64,000 nt of DNA from Cellulosimicrobium sp. Marseille-Q4280 (GCF_943181405.1 NZ_CALPBY010000006.1:365043-429042), one strand, 5' to 3'; numbered from the stretch's first letter, positions 23,589 to 31,901 are shown. The notes: generated by a model from the sequence alone, not told the origin. A program made the numbers and translations.

Positions 23589-24592
23589 GAGAAGAGCCCT
23601 CCGACGAAGTCACCGGCGGCGGAGAGCCCGTCGCCGACCGCGTCCCCGACGTCGGACGCGACGTCCCCGATGGTATCGACCGCGTCGCCCGCGAAGTCCT
23701 GAACGTTCTCCCACCCGTCCGCGAGGTACGGACCCGGGTTGGTGGCGAAGCCGGAGATCGCATCCCAGTTGTCGACGACGAGGTTGCCGAGGGCCCATGC
23801 GCCCGCGACGACGCCGGCCCCGACCACGATCCCGATGCCCACGGGGTTGGTGAGCAGGCCGGCCATCATGAGCATGGTCCCCGCGCCACCGATGACGGAC
23901 ACGCCACCCATCACGCGGTCCACGCCGCCGCGCACGCCGTCGTACTCGGACGCGAACATCTGCTGGAAGCCGCCGATCACGCCGAACGCGCCGCCGACGC
24001 CGCCCAGGAGCCGGCCCGCGGTACCGAGCCCGCCGAGCATGCCCATCGCGTCGTCGAGCACCATGCCGCGCGCGAAGACCGAGGCGCTCGCCGCGGCGTC
24101 GGACACGTCCGCGAGGCGGCTCGCCTGGAGGAACCCGTTGAGGGCGGTGCCGACCTTCCAGCCCTTCATGCCGGCGAGCACGAGCGACACGCCACCCCAC
24201 GCGACCTGCCCGACGTCCCAGATCGAGCCCTGCAGGCCCGGCGCGCCGCCCCCGAGGGGGCCGCCGCCGGGGCCGGTCGGGATGCCCGGCGAGGGGACGC
24301 CCGGCGACGGGATCGAGCCACCCTCGGTGCTCGTGTCGTGCTGCTGCTGCGCGTTGCGGAGCACGGCCTGCGACGCGTCCGCGAGCGTCTGGCTCACCCC
24401 GCGCAGGAGCGCCATCGACGTCCCGGACCAGTCGCTGCGGAACTGCGACGCGTCGTCCCCCTGCCAGCGCGTGGAGGACTCGACCAGCGACGACACCTGG
24501 GCCGTCGTCGAGCTCAGCTGCTCCGACGCGGACTGCAGCGACTGCGCGAGGCTGCGCAGCTGGTTGACGTCGGCTCCCCAGAAACCGCTCAC
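23585..24592 (-). CDS. WXG100-domain protein with glycine-rich hydrophobic C-terminal domain
   Basis: This 335-residue protein starts at GTG 24592 behind GAGGA. The first 90 residues are a helical hairpin of the WXG100/ESAT-6 type: NQLRSLAQSLQSASEQL, turn WQG at 43-45, then DASQFRSDWSGTSMALL. A Pro/Gly linker (about 95-122) leads to a glycine- and alanine-rich hydrophobic domain (125-300) with several membrane-compatible stretches (GTMLMMAGLLTNPVGIGIVV). It ends in an amphipathic tail with repeated DVASDVGDAVGDG. Family knowledge: WXG hairpins route proteins to type VII secretion, and long versions carry effector domains. No EccC-type ATPase or immunity-like gene is obvious nearby. The C-terminal domain is unassigned. 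Confidence 0.82.
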   Translation of the reverse strand: MSGFWGADVNQLRSLAQSLQSASEQLSSTTAQVSSLVESSTRWQGDDASQFRSDWSGTSMALLRGVSQTLADASQAVLRNAQQQHDTSTEGGSIPSPGVPSPGIPTGPGGGPLGGGAPGLQGSIWDVGQVAWGGVSLVLAGMKGWKVGTALNGFLQASRLADVSDAAASASVFARGMVLDDAMGMLGGLGTAGRLLGGVGGAFGVIGGFQQMFASEYDGVRGGVDRVMGGVSVIGGAGTMLMMAGLLTNPVGIGIVVGAGVVAGAWALGNLVVDNWDAISGFATNPGPYLADGWENVQDFAGDAVDTIGDVASDVGDAVGDGLSAAGDFVGGLFS

Positions 24593-24770
24593 GTCGTCCG
24601 TCCTCTCTCGCCCGCCGTGCCGGGACGGCACGCGCTCCGGGAGGCTATCGCGCTGCGTCGGGCCGTGGCGACGGGGAGAGGTCCCCATCCCCGCCCGCAC
24701 CGGCAGTCGCGTGGTGCACGCCTCGCGCCGCCTCCGGGCGCCTCCCAGGCGCGCGGGGCACAATCGCTGC

Positions 24771-25592
24771 ATGTCCGACGCGGTCCCCGAGCGCCCTGCC
24801 CCACCCGCCCGCGACGCGTCCTTCGAGGCCCACGTCGCGTGGGCCCGTTCCGTGCCGGTAGTCGGGTCCGACCTGTCCGCGGTGGACGGACGGGTCGTCG
24901 AGGACCCGCTCCCGTGGGACTACGCCGCGCTCGCGCGCGAGCTCGTGGCGAGCGACCGCGGGCCCGTCCTCGACCTGGGCACCGGGGGCGGCGAGGTGCT
25001 CGCGTCGCTCGCACCGTTCCCCGCCGGGTCGGCCGCGACCGAGGGCTGGGCGCCGAACCTGCCGCTGGCGCGACGTCGGCTCGCGCCGCTGGGCGTGGAG
25101 GTCCGCGCCGTCGAGGGGGGCGAGGACCAGGTGCTGCCGTTCTTCGACGGCCAGTTCGCCGTCGTGCTGGACCGCCACGAGGAGTTCGACCCGGACGAGG
25201 TGCGCCGGGTCCTGGAGCCCGGCGGCGTGTTCCTCACGCAGCAGGTCGACACGCGCGACGGGATCCGCCTGTGCACGGCGCTCGGCGTCGAGCCCGCGTG
25301 GGACCCCGACTCGGTGACGCTCGACGGCGCGGTCGAGGTGCTGCGCGACGCGGGTCTCGTGGTCGACGTCGCACGCGAGCACGGCGGGCTGCGCCGTTTC
25401 CGGGACCTCGGGTCGCTGCTCCGGTACCTGCGCGTCGTCGCGTGGCAGGTCCCCGACCTCGCGAGCCTGTCGCCCGCGGCGGTCGCCCGGTTCGAGGCGC
25501 CGCTGCGCGCCCTGCACCTGCACTTCGCGGCGGGTCACGAGTTCGTCGACGAGGCGCCGCGCTTCCTCGTCGTCGCGCGCCGCGCGTACTGA
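24771..25592 (+). CDS. SAM-dependent class I methyltransferase
   Basis: This 273-residue protein starts at ATG 24771 with CACAAT six bases upstream (leaderless type). The Rossmann methyltransferase core has motif I VLDLGTGGGEVLASLAP (about 68-84), an acidic loop after strand 2, motif II FFDGQFAVVLDRHEEF, and motif III VLEPGGVFLTQQVD. Family knowledge: this arrangement binds S-adenosylmethionine. The C-terminal half carries the substrate-binding additions (LRRFRDLGSLLRYLRVVAWQV). Substrate is unknown; its neighbours give no clue. The gene is monocistronic and convergent with the next gene to the right. Confidence 0.87.
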   Translation: MSDAVPERPAPPARDASFEAHVAWARSVPVVGSDLSAVDGRVVEDPLPWDYAALARELVASDRGPVLDLGTGGGEVLASLAPFPAGSAATEGWAPNLPLARRRLAPLGVEVRAVEGGEDQVLPFFDGQFAVVLDRHEEFDPDEVRRVLEPGGVFLTQQVDTRDGIRLCTALGVEPAWDPDSVTLDGAVEVLRDAGLVVDVAREHGGLRRFRDLGSLLRYLRVVAWQVPDLASLSPAAVARFEAPLRALHLHFAAGHEFVDEAPRFLVVARRAY

Positions 25593-25923
25593 CAGCGGGC
25601 ACGGAAAGGCCCGCGGGCCGGAGAGATGACCTCCCCTGTCGTGCTGGACGAGGGCACGACGCCCGCGGGCCCCGGTGGTCGCGTGGTACTCGCTCGCCGT
25701 CGGGAACCTCCCTTCGGGAGGTCCCGCCCGGTTCACGGGCTCACCGCATCCGGTCCGTCAGTCGAATCGGTTGCGCGACGACTAGCGCGCAACCACCTCA
25801 CGAGTCCGAAGAGTCTTCACTTCTCGGATCACCTCCTTTCGCGTGTACGACGACGGTACGTCCGACCGCGCGGACCGCGCCAGAGGTTTTCGCGCACGGA
25901 GAAGAACCCCCGTGACCACGTCC
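25593..25923. other. Gene-free, highly structured intergenic region between convergent genes
   Basis: This 331-bp stretch holds a chain of inverted repeats: the palindrome GGCCCGCGGGCC (25608-25619), GTCGTGC/GCACGAC (25638-25644 with 25654-25660), a bulged stem GGGAACCTCCC/GGGAGGTCCC (25702-25725), CCCG/CGGG (25727-25739), and GGTTGCGCG/CGCGCAACC (25769-25777 with 25786-25794). On the minus strand these follow a 12-codon frame with an unusually perfect Shine-Dalgarno sequence. Part surely terminates the two flanking convergent genes; the rest could be a small RNA. No known RNA family was recognised. Confidence 0.5.
25782..25820 (-). CDS. Possible 12-codon mini-ORF behind a 14-base perfect Shine-Dalgarno
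   Basis: On the minus strand AAAGGAGGTGATCC (25839-25826) is the exact complement of the 16S rRNA 3' tail. Six bases later (11 after the GGAGG core) GTG 25820 opens a frame VKTLRTREVVAR ending in TAG at 25782. The stop lies in a 9-bp hairpin. The strength of the ribosome binding site is the only evidence for translation; the peptide matches nothing I recognise. It could be a leader or a regulatory decoy for ribosomes. Confidence 0.35.
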   Translation of the reverse strand: MKTLRTREVVAR

Positions 25924-26829
25924 TCAGCGGCGCAGGTGCGCCCACTCGTCGGGGTAGTCGTCGAGCCAGCCGGCGAACGAGCGTGCCGGGCGCTCGGTGA
26001 AGCGCCGCACGGTGTCGCTGACCCGCGCGAGGTCGCCCGCGGCGATGGCGGTGTACGACGACACCCACCCGTCGACCTCGAACGGCGGCGCGCCGTACCC
26101 CGCACGCGACGCGTAGGCCTCCTCGACCGTCTCGGGGTGGTACGTGATCTCCCGTCCCGAGGCGGCCGAGAGCAGCGCCGCGACCTCGGTGAGCGTCAGG
26201 GCCTCGGGGCCGGTGAGGTCGTAGACGGCGTCGTCGTGCCGGTGCGGGCGCTCGTCGAGGAGCACGGCGGTCGCCACGTCGGCGATGTCGTCGTGCGACA
26301 CCGAGGCCACGCGGCCGTCCCCCGCCGGACCGCGGATGACGCCGTCGTCCCCGACCATGAGCGCGAGGCCGCGGTGGTACAGGTTGTCGCGCAGGAACGT
26401 GTGGCGCAGCCCGGTCCCCCGGACGTACTCCTCGGTGTGCCAGTGGTCGCGCGCGAACGTGAACACGGCGTCCGGGGCGGCACCGACGAACGAGACGTAG
26501 ACGAGCCGCCCGACGCCCGCGACGATCGCCGCGTCGACGGCGGCCCGGTGCGTGGCGACCCGGTCCGCGTCCTCGCGCGCGGACACGAGGAACACCGTGT
26601 CGCAGCCCGTGAACGCCCGGACCATCGCAGGCGTGTCGGTGTAGTCCTCGACGACCGCGACGTCGGACTCGGGCAGCGGGTCGTCGCCGAGGTTCGGCGC
26701 GCGCGCGGGGTCTCGTACGACGAGCCGCTGCGGCGCACCCTCGGCCGCGAGCCGGAACGCGAGCTTCGAGCCGAGCAGGCCGCTCGCACCGGTCACCGCG
26801 ATGCGCCCGGATCCCGCCCTGATGGTCAT
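25924..26829 (-). CDS. NmrA-like NAD(P)-binding short-chain reductase
   Basis: This 301-residue protein has the atypical-SDR/NmrA fold. The nucleotide-binding loop is RIAVTGASGLLGSKLAFRL (GASGLLG at about 15-21), followed by VVEDYTDTPAMVRAF and VYVSFVGAAPDAVFTFARDHWHTEEYVRGTGLRHTFLR, typical of the QOR2/azoreductase-like branch in which the classical YxxxK is replaced. Family knowledge: these bind NADPH and act as redox sensors or quinone reductases. Start ATG 26829 has TACCGT six bases upstream and no ribosome binding site, so it may be leaderless. Single gene, downstream of ppk2 on the same strand with a 48-bp gap. Confidence 0.87.
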   Translation of the reverse strand: MTIRAGSGRIAVTGASGLLGSKLAFRLAAEGAPQRLVVRDPARAPNLGDDPLPESDVAVVEDYTDTPAMVRAFTGCDTVFLVSAREDADRVATHRAAVDAAIVAGVGRLVYVSFVGAAPDAVFTFARDHWHTEEYVRGTGLRHTFLRDNLYHRGLALMVGDDGVIRGPAGDGRVASVSHDDIADVATAVLLDERPHRHDDAVYDLTGPEALTLTEVAALLSAASGREITYHPETVEEAYASRAGYGAPPFEVDGWVSSYTAIAAGDLARVSDTVRRFTERPARSFAGWLDDYPDEWAHLRR

Positions 26830-26835
26830 GCGTCC

Positions 26836-26841
26836 ACGGTA
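26836..26841 (-). promoter_or_regulatory. Leaderless-type -10 for the NmrA-like gene
   Basis: On the minus strand TACCGT is followed by six bases (GGACGC) and ATG 26829. No Shine-Dalgarno sequence is present. Confidence 0.5.
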
Positions 26842-26877
26842 GGTGCGACCCCGCGCCGGTGCGCGACGAGCCGGACG

Positions 26878-27786
26878 CTACTCGTCGGCCGGCTCGTTCT
26901 TCCTCCGGATGACGAGGAGCGGGTCGGGTGTCCCGACGACGGCGTGGTCCTTGCCGTCGTAGTCGAACCGGGTGAGGAAGTGGCGCATCGCGTTGATCCG
27001 CGCCCGCTTCTTGTCGTTGGACCGGATGATCGTCCACGGCGCGTACCGCTTGTCGGTGCTCCGGAACATCTCCTCCTTGGCCGCCGTGTAGTCCTCCCAG
27101 CGGTCCAGCGAGGCCAGGTCCATCGGGGACAGCTTCCACCGCCGCACGGGGTCCAGCTGGCGGATCGCGAACCGCGTGCGCTGCTCGGTGCGGGACACGG
27201 AGAACCACAGCTTGGTCACGTGGATGCCGGAGTCGACGAGCATCCGCTCGAACGCGGGCGCCTGCGTCATGAAGGTCCGGTACTCCTCGTCGGTGCAGAA
27301 GCCCATCACGCGCTCGACGCCCGCGCGGTTGTACCAGGAGCGGTCGAACATCACGATCTCGCCCGCCGTCGGCAGGTGCTGGACGTAGCGCTGGAAGTAC
27401 CACTGGCCGCGTTCGCGGTCGCTCGGCTTGGAGAGGGCGACCACGCGCGCGGTGCGCGGGTTGAGGTGCTCCGTGAACCGCTTGATCGTCCCGCCCTTGC
27501 CCGCCGCGTCACGGCCCTCGAAGAGGATGATCGCGCGCCGGTCGTTGTCCTCGAGCCAGTACTGGAACTTGAGCAGCTCGACCTGGAGCCGGTACTTCTC
27601 GAGCTCGTACTCGTCCCGGTCCATGAGCGACTCGTACGGGTACCCCTCCTGCCACGTGTAGACCGGGTTCCCCTCGGGGTCGACGAGGTCCGGGTCGGGC
27701 GAGTGCCCGTCGCGGACCGTGTAGCCGCGGTCCCGCAGGAACTCGATGTACTCGCGCAGGTCGTTCGGGGGGTTCACGACGGTCAT
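26878..27786 (-). CDS. ppk2: Polyphosphate kinase 2
   Basis: This 302-residue enzyme starts at ATG 27786 behind GAGGAGA. It transfers phosphate between polyphosphate and nucleotides. PPK2 hallmarks are the P-loop ILFEGRDAAGKGGTIKRFTE (Walker A at 91-100), the arginine-rich lid PSDRERGQWYFQRYV, Walker B FDRSWYNRAGVERVMGF (147-163) and RRWKLSPMDLASLDRWEDY. One domain and about 300 residues fit class I PPK2, which mainly phosphorylates nucleoside diphosphates. Class cannot be fixed without alignment. Soluble and cytoplasmic. Its divergent neighbour is a low-molecular-weight phosphatase with its own promoter. Confidence 0.93.
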   Translation of the reverse strand: MTVVNPPNDLREYIEFLRDRGYTVRDGHSPDPDLVDPEGNPVYTWQEGYPYESLMDRDEYELEKYRLQVELLKFQYWLEDNDRRAIILFEGRDAAGKGGTIKRFTEHLNPRTARVVALSKPSDRERGQWYFQRYVQHLPTAGEIVMFDRSWYNRAGVERVMGFCTDEEYRTFMTQAPAFERMLVDSGIHVTKLWFSVSRTEQRTRFAIRQLDPVRRWKLSPMDLASLDRWEDYTAAKEEMFRSTDKRYAPWTIIRSNDKKRARINAMRHFLTRFDYDGKDHAVVGTPDPLLVIRRKNEPADE

Positions 27787-27904
27787 GCAGGTCTCCTCGG
27801 TGCTCGACGGGTTCGCCCCGCAGGTCCAACCTGCTTCCTCCGGCGCGCTGGCGCCACCGGGCGCTCCCGGCAGCGGACGCGGCTGCGGCGGGCAGAATGA
27901 TGGC

Positions 27905-28450
27905 ATGCCCGAGCCATACCGTGTCATGACCGTCTGCACCGGCAACATCTGCCGCTCACCGATGGCCGAGATCGTGCTCCGCGACCGCCTCGAGGCGGCT
28001 GGGCTCGGCGACCGGGTCGTGGTGGACTCGACGGGGGTGAGCGACGAGGAGCGCGGGAACCCGATCGACCGCCGGGCGCGGACCGTCCTCCTCGAGCACG
28101 GGTATGCCGTCGACGGCACGCACCGCGCACGTCAGGTCCGGCCCGACGACCTCGCGTCGCGCGACCTCGTCCTCGCGATGACGGCGCAGCACGCGCGGGC
28201 GCTCCGCCGCCTCGTCGAGGGTCGGCGCGGCCCCGGGCAGCGCCCCGGCATCCAGGACCTCGCCGACCGCCTGCGGATGTACCGGTCGTTCGACCCGGCC
28301 GCGCCGCACGTCGAACCGGGTGGGACGGAGTCGGTCCTCGACATCGCCGACCCCTGGTACGGCGGGGCGCAGGACTTCGAGGACTGCCTTGCGGAGGTCG
28401 AGGCGGCCGCGGACGGCATCGTCGAGCACGTGCGCGCCGCGCTCCGCTGA
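27905..28450 (+). CDS. Low-molecular-weight protein-tyrosine phosphatase
   Basis: This 181-residue enzyme starts at ATG 27905 with CAGAAT six bases upstream and no ribosome binding site. The active-site loop VCTGNICRSPMAE has nucleophile Cys11 and Arg17, and the general acid is Asp149 in DIADPWYGG. Family knowledge: LMW-PTPs hydrolyse phosphotyrosine; secreted homologues (PtpA) are virulence factors, but no export signal is seen here. Slightly longer than the usual 155-165 residues because of an insertion around 104-118 (VEGRRGPGQRPG). No tyrosine kinase is adjacent. Confidence 0.92.
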   Translation: MPEPYRVMTVCTGNICRSPMAEIVLRDRLEAAGLGDRVVVDSTGVSDEERGNPIDRRARTVLLEHGYAVDGTHRARQVRPDDLASRDLVLAMTAQHARALRRLVEGRRGPGQRPGIQDLADRLRMYRSFDPAAPHVEPGGTESVLDIADPWYGGAQDFEDCLAEVEAAADGIVEHVRAALR

Positions 28451-28470
28451 CCGGGGACACGCTGTGGGCG

Positions 28471-28512
28471 GGAGATGGGCCCGGTCCCGCGGTCGGAACC
28501 GGGCCCATCTCC
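28471..28512. terminator. Bidirectional terminator between phosphatase and NCS2 permease
   Basis: A perfect 15-bp stem pairs GGAGATGGGCCCGGT (28471-28485) with ACCGGGCCCATCTCC (28498-28512) around a 12-nt loop. It lies between two convergent genes, ending 9 bp before the permease stop. Confidence 0.85.
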
Positions 28513-28521
28513 CCCACGACG

Positions 28522-29970
28522 TCAGCGGTCGGGCGTACCCGGCTGCGGCTCGCCCGACGGCGCGGAGGTCGCCTCCTCGTACGTCGTGACCGCGGGGGCC
28601 GGGCCGCGCAACGCGTCGTGCGGCGCGAGCTCCTGCTCGTCCTGCCGCGACCCGTCCCGGGAGGCACGGAGCTGGTCGCCGTTGAGCAGCAGGTTGAGCA
28701 GGATCGCGCAGATCGCGCCCGAGCTGATGCCCGAGTCGAAGATCAGCCGGAACCACTGCGGGAACTCCGCGTAGATCTCGGGCTTCACGGTCGGCAGGAG
28801 CGCGACGCCGAGCGAGACGGCCACGACGAGGATGTTCTTGTTCGTGAACGTCACCTTGGTCAGGGACCGGATGCCCGACGCCGCGACCATGCCGAACAGC
28901 GCGACGCCCGCGCCGCCGAGCACCGCGCTCGGCACGCCCTCGACGACCGCGCCGACCTTCGGGACGAGACCGAGCACGACGAGGATGCCGCCCGCCATCG
29001 TCGCGACGTAGCGCGACTTGACGTTCGTCAGGCTCACGAGGCCGACGTTCTGCGCGAACGCCGTGTACGGGAACGTGTTGAACGCGCCGCCGATCACGGT
29101 CGAGAGGCCGTCGGCGCGCAGGCCGTCCGCGAGGCGCCTCTTCGTCACCGGCTTCTCGACGATCTCGCCGACGGCGATCATGTCGCCCGTCGTCTCGGTC
29201 ATGATGACGAGCCCGACGACGAGCATCGAGAGGACCGCCGCGAGGGGGAACGTCGGGAGGCCGAAGTGGAACGGCGTGACGAGAGCGAACCAGCCCGCGT
29301 CGCCGACGCCCGACCAGTCGACCTTGCCCATCGGCAGCGCGACGAGCGTGCCGAGCGCGAGGCCCAGCAGGACCGACACGCGCGCGAGCGCGGGCGGCGC
29401 GAACCGCTCGACGAGCACGACGAACAGCAGCGTCCCCGCGGCGAGCGCGAGGTCCGACGGCGCCGCGCTCTCGCCCTGGGCGGTGATCCAGCCCGCGGCG
29501 ACGTCCATGAGGGTCACGCCGATGATGAGGATGACCGTCCCGGTGACGATCGGCGGGAAGAACCTGAGGAGCGCGGAGAAGAACGGCGCGACGAGGATCA
29601 TGAAGAGCCCGCACGCGATCGTCGCGCCGAACACCGCCGTGATGTCGTACGTCGTGCCGATCGTGATCATCGGCCCGACGGCCGCGAACGTCACGCCCTG
29701 CATGAGCGGGAGCCGGACGCCGAACCGCCAGAAGCCGATCGACTGGATGATCGACGCGATGCCCGCGACGAACAGGTCGGCGCTGATGAGGAACGCGAGG
29801 TCCTCCGGCGAGTAGCCGAGCGCCCCGCCCACGATGAGCGGTACGGCGACCGCGCCGGCGTACATCGCCAGGACGTGCTGCAGCCCGAGCGGGAAGAGCC
29901 GTGCGAGCCGCGGCACCTCGTCGACGGGATCCGTGGTGCGCTCCGTGTCGCGCGCGGTCGCCTGGGTCAT
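28522..29970 (-). CDS. NCS2-family purine/uracil permease
   Basis: This 482-residue transporter starts at ATG 29970 behind GAGGAAGGG. About twelve or more transmembrane segments with NCS2 signatures are visible: GLQHVLAMYAGAVAVPLIVG near residue 30, GVTFAAVGPMITIG, the substrate-site VIMTETTGDMIAVGEIV, and GGAFNTFPYTAFAQNVGLVSLTNVKSRYV (QNVGL is the purine/xanthine form) read in two parts. Family knowledge: NCS2 proteins import xanthine, uric acid or uracil with protons. The QN-G-L-x-x-x-T pattern favours the xanthine/urate branch. A charged C-terminal tail of about 45 residues is cytoplasmic. Confidence 0.92.
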   Translation of the reverse strand: MTQATARDTERTTDPVDEVPRLARLFPLGLQHVLAMYAGAVAVPLIVGGALGYSPEDLAFLISADLFVAGIASIIQSIGFWRFGVRLPLMQGVTFAAVGPMITIGTTYDITAVFGATIACGLFMILVAPFFSALLRFFPPIVTGTVILIIGVTLMDVAAGWITAQGESAAPSDLALAAGTLLFVVLVERFAPPALARVSVLLGLALGTLVALPMGKVDWSGVGDAGWFALVTPFHFGLPTFPLAAVLSMLVVGLVIMTETTGDMIAVGEIVEKPVTKRRLADGLRADGLSTVIGGAFNTFPYTAFAQNVGLVSLTNVKSRYVATMAGGILVVLGLVPKVGAVVEGVPSAVLGGAGVALFGMVAASGIRSLTKVTFTNKNILVVAVSLGVALLPTVKPEIYAEFPQWFRLIFDSGISSGAICAILLNLLLNGDQLRASRDGSRQDEQELAPHDALRGPAPAVTTYEEATSAPSGEPQPGTPDR

Positions 29971-30047
29971 GGGCAGCCCTTCCTCGTCCGGTCGGCGGCC
30001 GGAGGCCGCCGTCGACCGCACGCTAGGGCCGGGCCGTCACCGCACGG

Positions 30048-31289
30048 TCACCGCCGCGTTTCCGCGGTGTGACGGGCCTGGCGGCGTCGCTCCCGCCCCC
30101 GTGCTCGTCCGCGTGCCCGTCCCCGCACGTGCCCGACGACGTCCCCCGCGGTCCGCGCGACCCGGCGGCCCCAGCCGTGCAGGGCGCGCACGAGGCGACG
30201 CGGCCCGTGCCCGCTGGACGCGCCGTCGTCCACGGACCCTGCGCCGGGCTGCTCGGGACCCGGCGCGGGGGCCTCGTCGTCGGTCGGCGGGACCGGGGCC
30301 GGGAGGTACGCCGTGAGCCACTGCGCGAGGCGCCCGTACGCGAGCGCACGCACCGGGCGGGCGGAGAGCACGACGTCGTGCAGCGCGCCGTCGATGCGCG
30401 CGACGGTCACGAGGTCGCCCAGCTGGACGGACCGCTGCGCGACGCCGTCCACGTCGATCGCCGTGTCGGTGTGCATCATCTCCGGTGCCCAGCGGGGCGC
30501 GAGCGTGCTGCGCGTGGACAGCAGGACGAGGACGGGCACCCCGATGCCGAGGCCGCGCGCGATCTGCTGGTGGCCGTGGAAGACGGCGCTCAGCCACGCG
30601 GGCGTCGTCCGGAACCCGTGCTGCGGCCGCCACGCGAGGTCGTACGTCCACTCGCCGTCGAAGTCCTTGCTCACGGTCCGCGTGTAGAAACCGAGGTCGA
30701 CGTTCGGCAGCGGCCGGGTCGGGGTGAGGCGCGCGCGGGCGCCCATCACGGGCTCGAGCAGCAGGCGGCCGACCTCACGCGTCTGGAACTCCAGCCACGG
30801 GCTGTTGAGCACGACGGCCGACGCCCGCCCCGGGTGGTGCGCCGCCCACAGGCTGAGCGTGAGCCCGCCCGTGGAGTGGCCCATGAGGACGAGGCGGCGA
30901 CGGCTCGTGCGCCGGACGCCGTGACCGATCGCGTCCAGGGCCGCCTCGACGTCCTCGTCGTACGTGGCGAGGTCCGTGACGTACCCGGGCGTCTGGCCGG
31001 GGCGCAGCGAGCGGCCGTACTTGCGCAGGTCGAGCGCGTGGAACCGGGCGCCGCGGGCCTCCCAGAACTCGGCGAGCTCGGTCTGGAAGAAGTAGTCGGA
31101 CCAGCCGTGGACGTAGAGGACGTCGAGGTAGGGCTCGGGACCGCCCGCGGTGCCGGCGACCGGCTCGCCCTCGCCCGCCCGACGGCGCCGCACGAGCGTG
31201 GCGACCACGTCGCCCTCGTCGTCGGGCGCGAGGGGCAGCGTGAGCTGCTCGTAGTCGTCGCCCAGGACGTCGGGCTCCCAGCCGGCCAT
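30048..31289 (-). CDS. Alpha/beta hydrolase (serine aminopeptidase/monoglyceride-lipase-like)
   Basis: This 413-residue protein has VLYVHGWSDYFFQTELAEFW, ALDLRKYGRSLRPGQ and the nucleophile elbow LVLMGHSTGGLTLSLWAA (Ser at about 140), as in the lysophospholipase/Hydrolase_4 branch. The candidate His is in IDGALHDVVLSARP. A basic C-terminal extension of about 75 residues (VGHVRGRARGRARGRERRRQ) is unusual and may bind nucleic acid, phospholipid or the membrane surface. No signal peptide. TAGGGT six bases before ATG 31289 indicates a leaderless promoter whose TAG doubles as the stop codon of the upstream DUF1992 gene. Substrate unknown. Confidence 0.86.
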   Translation of the reverse strand: MAGWEPDVLGDDYEQLTLPLAPDDEGDVVATLVRRRRAGEGEPVAGTAGGPEPYLDVLYVHGWSDYFFQTELAEFWEARGARFHALDLRKYGRSLRPGQTPGYVTDLATYDEDVEAALDAIGHGVRRTSRRRLVLMGHSTGGLTLSLWAAHHPGRASAVVLNSPWLEFQTREVGRLLLEPVMGARARLTPTRPLPNVDLGFYTRTVSKDFDGEWTYDLAWRPQHGFRTTPAWLSAVFHGHQQIARGLGIGVPVLVLLSTRSTLAPRWAPEMMHTDTAIDVDGVAQRSVQLGDLVTVARIDGALHDVVLSARPVRALAYGRLAQWLTAYLPAPVPPTDDEAPAPGPEQPGAGSVDDGASSGHGPRRLVRALHGWGRRVARTAGDVVGHVRGRARGRARGRERRRQARHTAETRR

Positions 31290-31295
31290 GCACCG

Positions 31296-31301
31296 ACCCT
31301 A
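31296..31301 (-). promoter_or_regulatory. Leaderless-type -10 overlapping the DUF1992 stop codon
   Basis: On the minus strand TAGGGT begins with the TAG that ends the DUF1992 gene and is followed by six bases and ATG 31289. It would let the hydrolase be transcribed independently. Confidence 0.5.
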
Positions 31302-31901
31302 GGAGCGGCGTCCTCCGGGCGCTCGCCGAGCCCGCCACCGCGCGACCTCGGCCTCGACGTCGCGCGTCGGCGTCACGACGGGCGGTCCGCCGAGGAGCTG
31401 GCGGCGGGCGTCGACGACGCGCGCGTTGAAGTCCGCGAGGAGGTCGCGCACGGTCTGCTCGTCGAGCTCCTGGTCGAGGCGGTCGTCGAGGCCACGGTCC
31501 TCGGCCTTGAGCAGCATCGCGGGCGGCCCCAGCCCGGTGAGCTGCTCGCGCTCGATGACGCTCTTGAGCCACCAGTCCGGGTCGTGGCGGCCCGTCAGGC
31601 CGGGGATGGGCTTGCCCGCGAGCGGCAGGTCGTCGAACTCGCCGCGTCGGATCGCCTGGTCGATCACGACGTCGACGTAGCGTGCGCGGTCCTCCGGTCG
31701 GACCCGGCGCGGGGTGCGGACGGTCTCGGCGTCGTCGGTCCCGGTGTCGTCGACCCCGGCGTCACGGACGGGGAGGCTCGCGTCGTCCGACGTCCCCGCT
31801 GCGGCCTCGGCGTCCTCCCGTTGGACCTCGCGGTCCACGCGGTACTGCGCGGCGCGGCGGACCGGGTCGTCGTCGGGCACTCTCCGTCGTCTGCGGAACA
31901 C
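31299..31901 (-). CDS. DUF1992 (DNAJC28-like) domain protein
   Basis: This 200-residue protein starts at GTG 31901 behind AGGAGG. The core from about 72 to 150 is the DUF1992 domain: VVIDQAIRRGEFDDLPLAGKPI, then DPDWWLKSVIEREQL and PPAMLLKAEDRGLDDRL. The GEFDDLPGxGKP-type motif is invariant in this family, which extends to human DNAJC28. The flanking N-terminal region (10-70) is acidic and low-complexity. Biochemical role is unknown for the family. No J-domain is present here. Gene order with the hydrolase downstream (9-bp gap) may be coincidental because that gene seems to have its own promoter. Confidence 0.88.
   Translation of the reverse strand: MFRRRRRVPDDDPVRRAAQYRVDREVQREDAEAAAGTSDDASLPVRDAGVDDTGTDDAETVRTPRRVRPEDRARYVDVVIDQAIRRGEFDDLPLAGKPIPGLTGRHDPDWWLKSVIEREQLTGLGPPAMLLKAEDRGLDDRLDQELDEQTVRDLLADFNARVVDARRQLLGGPPVVTPTRDVEAEVARWRARRAPGGRRS

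Noticed and set aside
25826-25839. Plus-strand GGATCACCTCCTTT looks like the 3' end of 16S rRNA
   Set aside because: No other 16S sequence surrounds it; it is better explained as the complement of a perfect Shine-Dalgarno on the minus strand.
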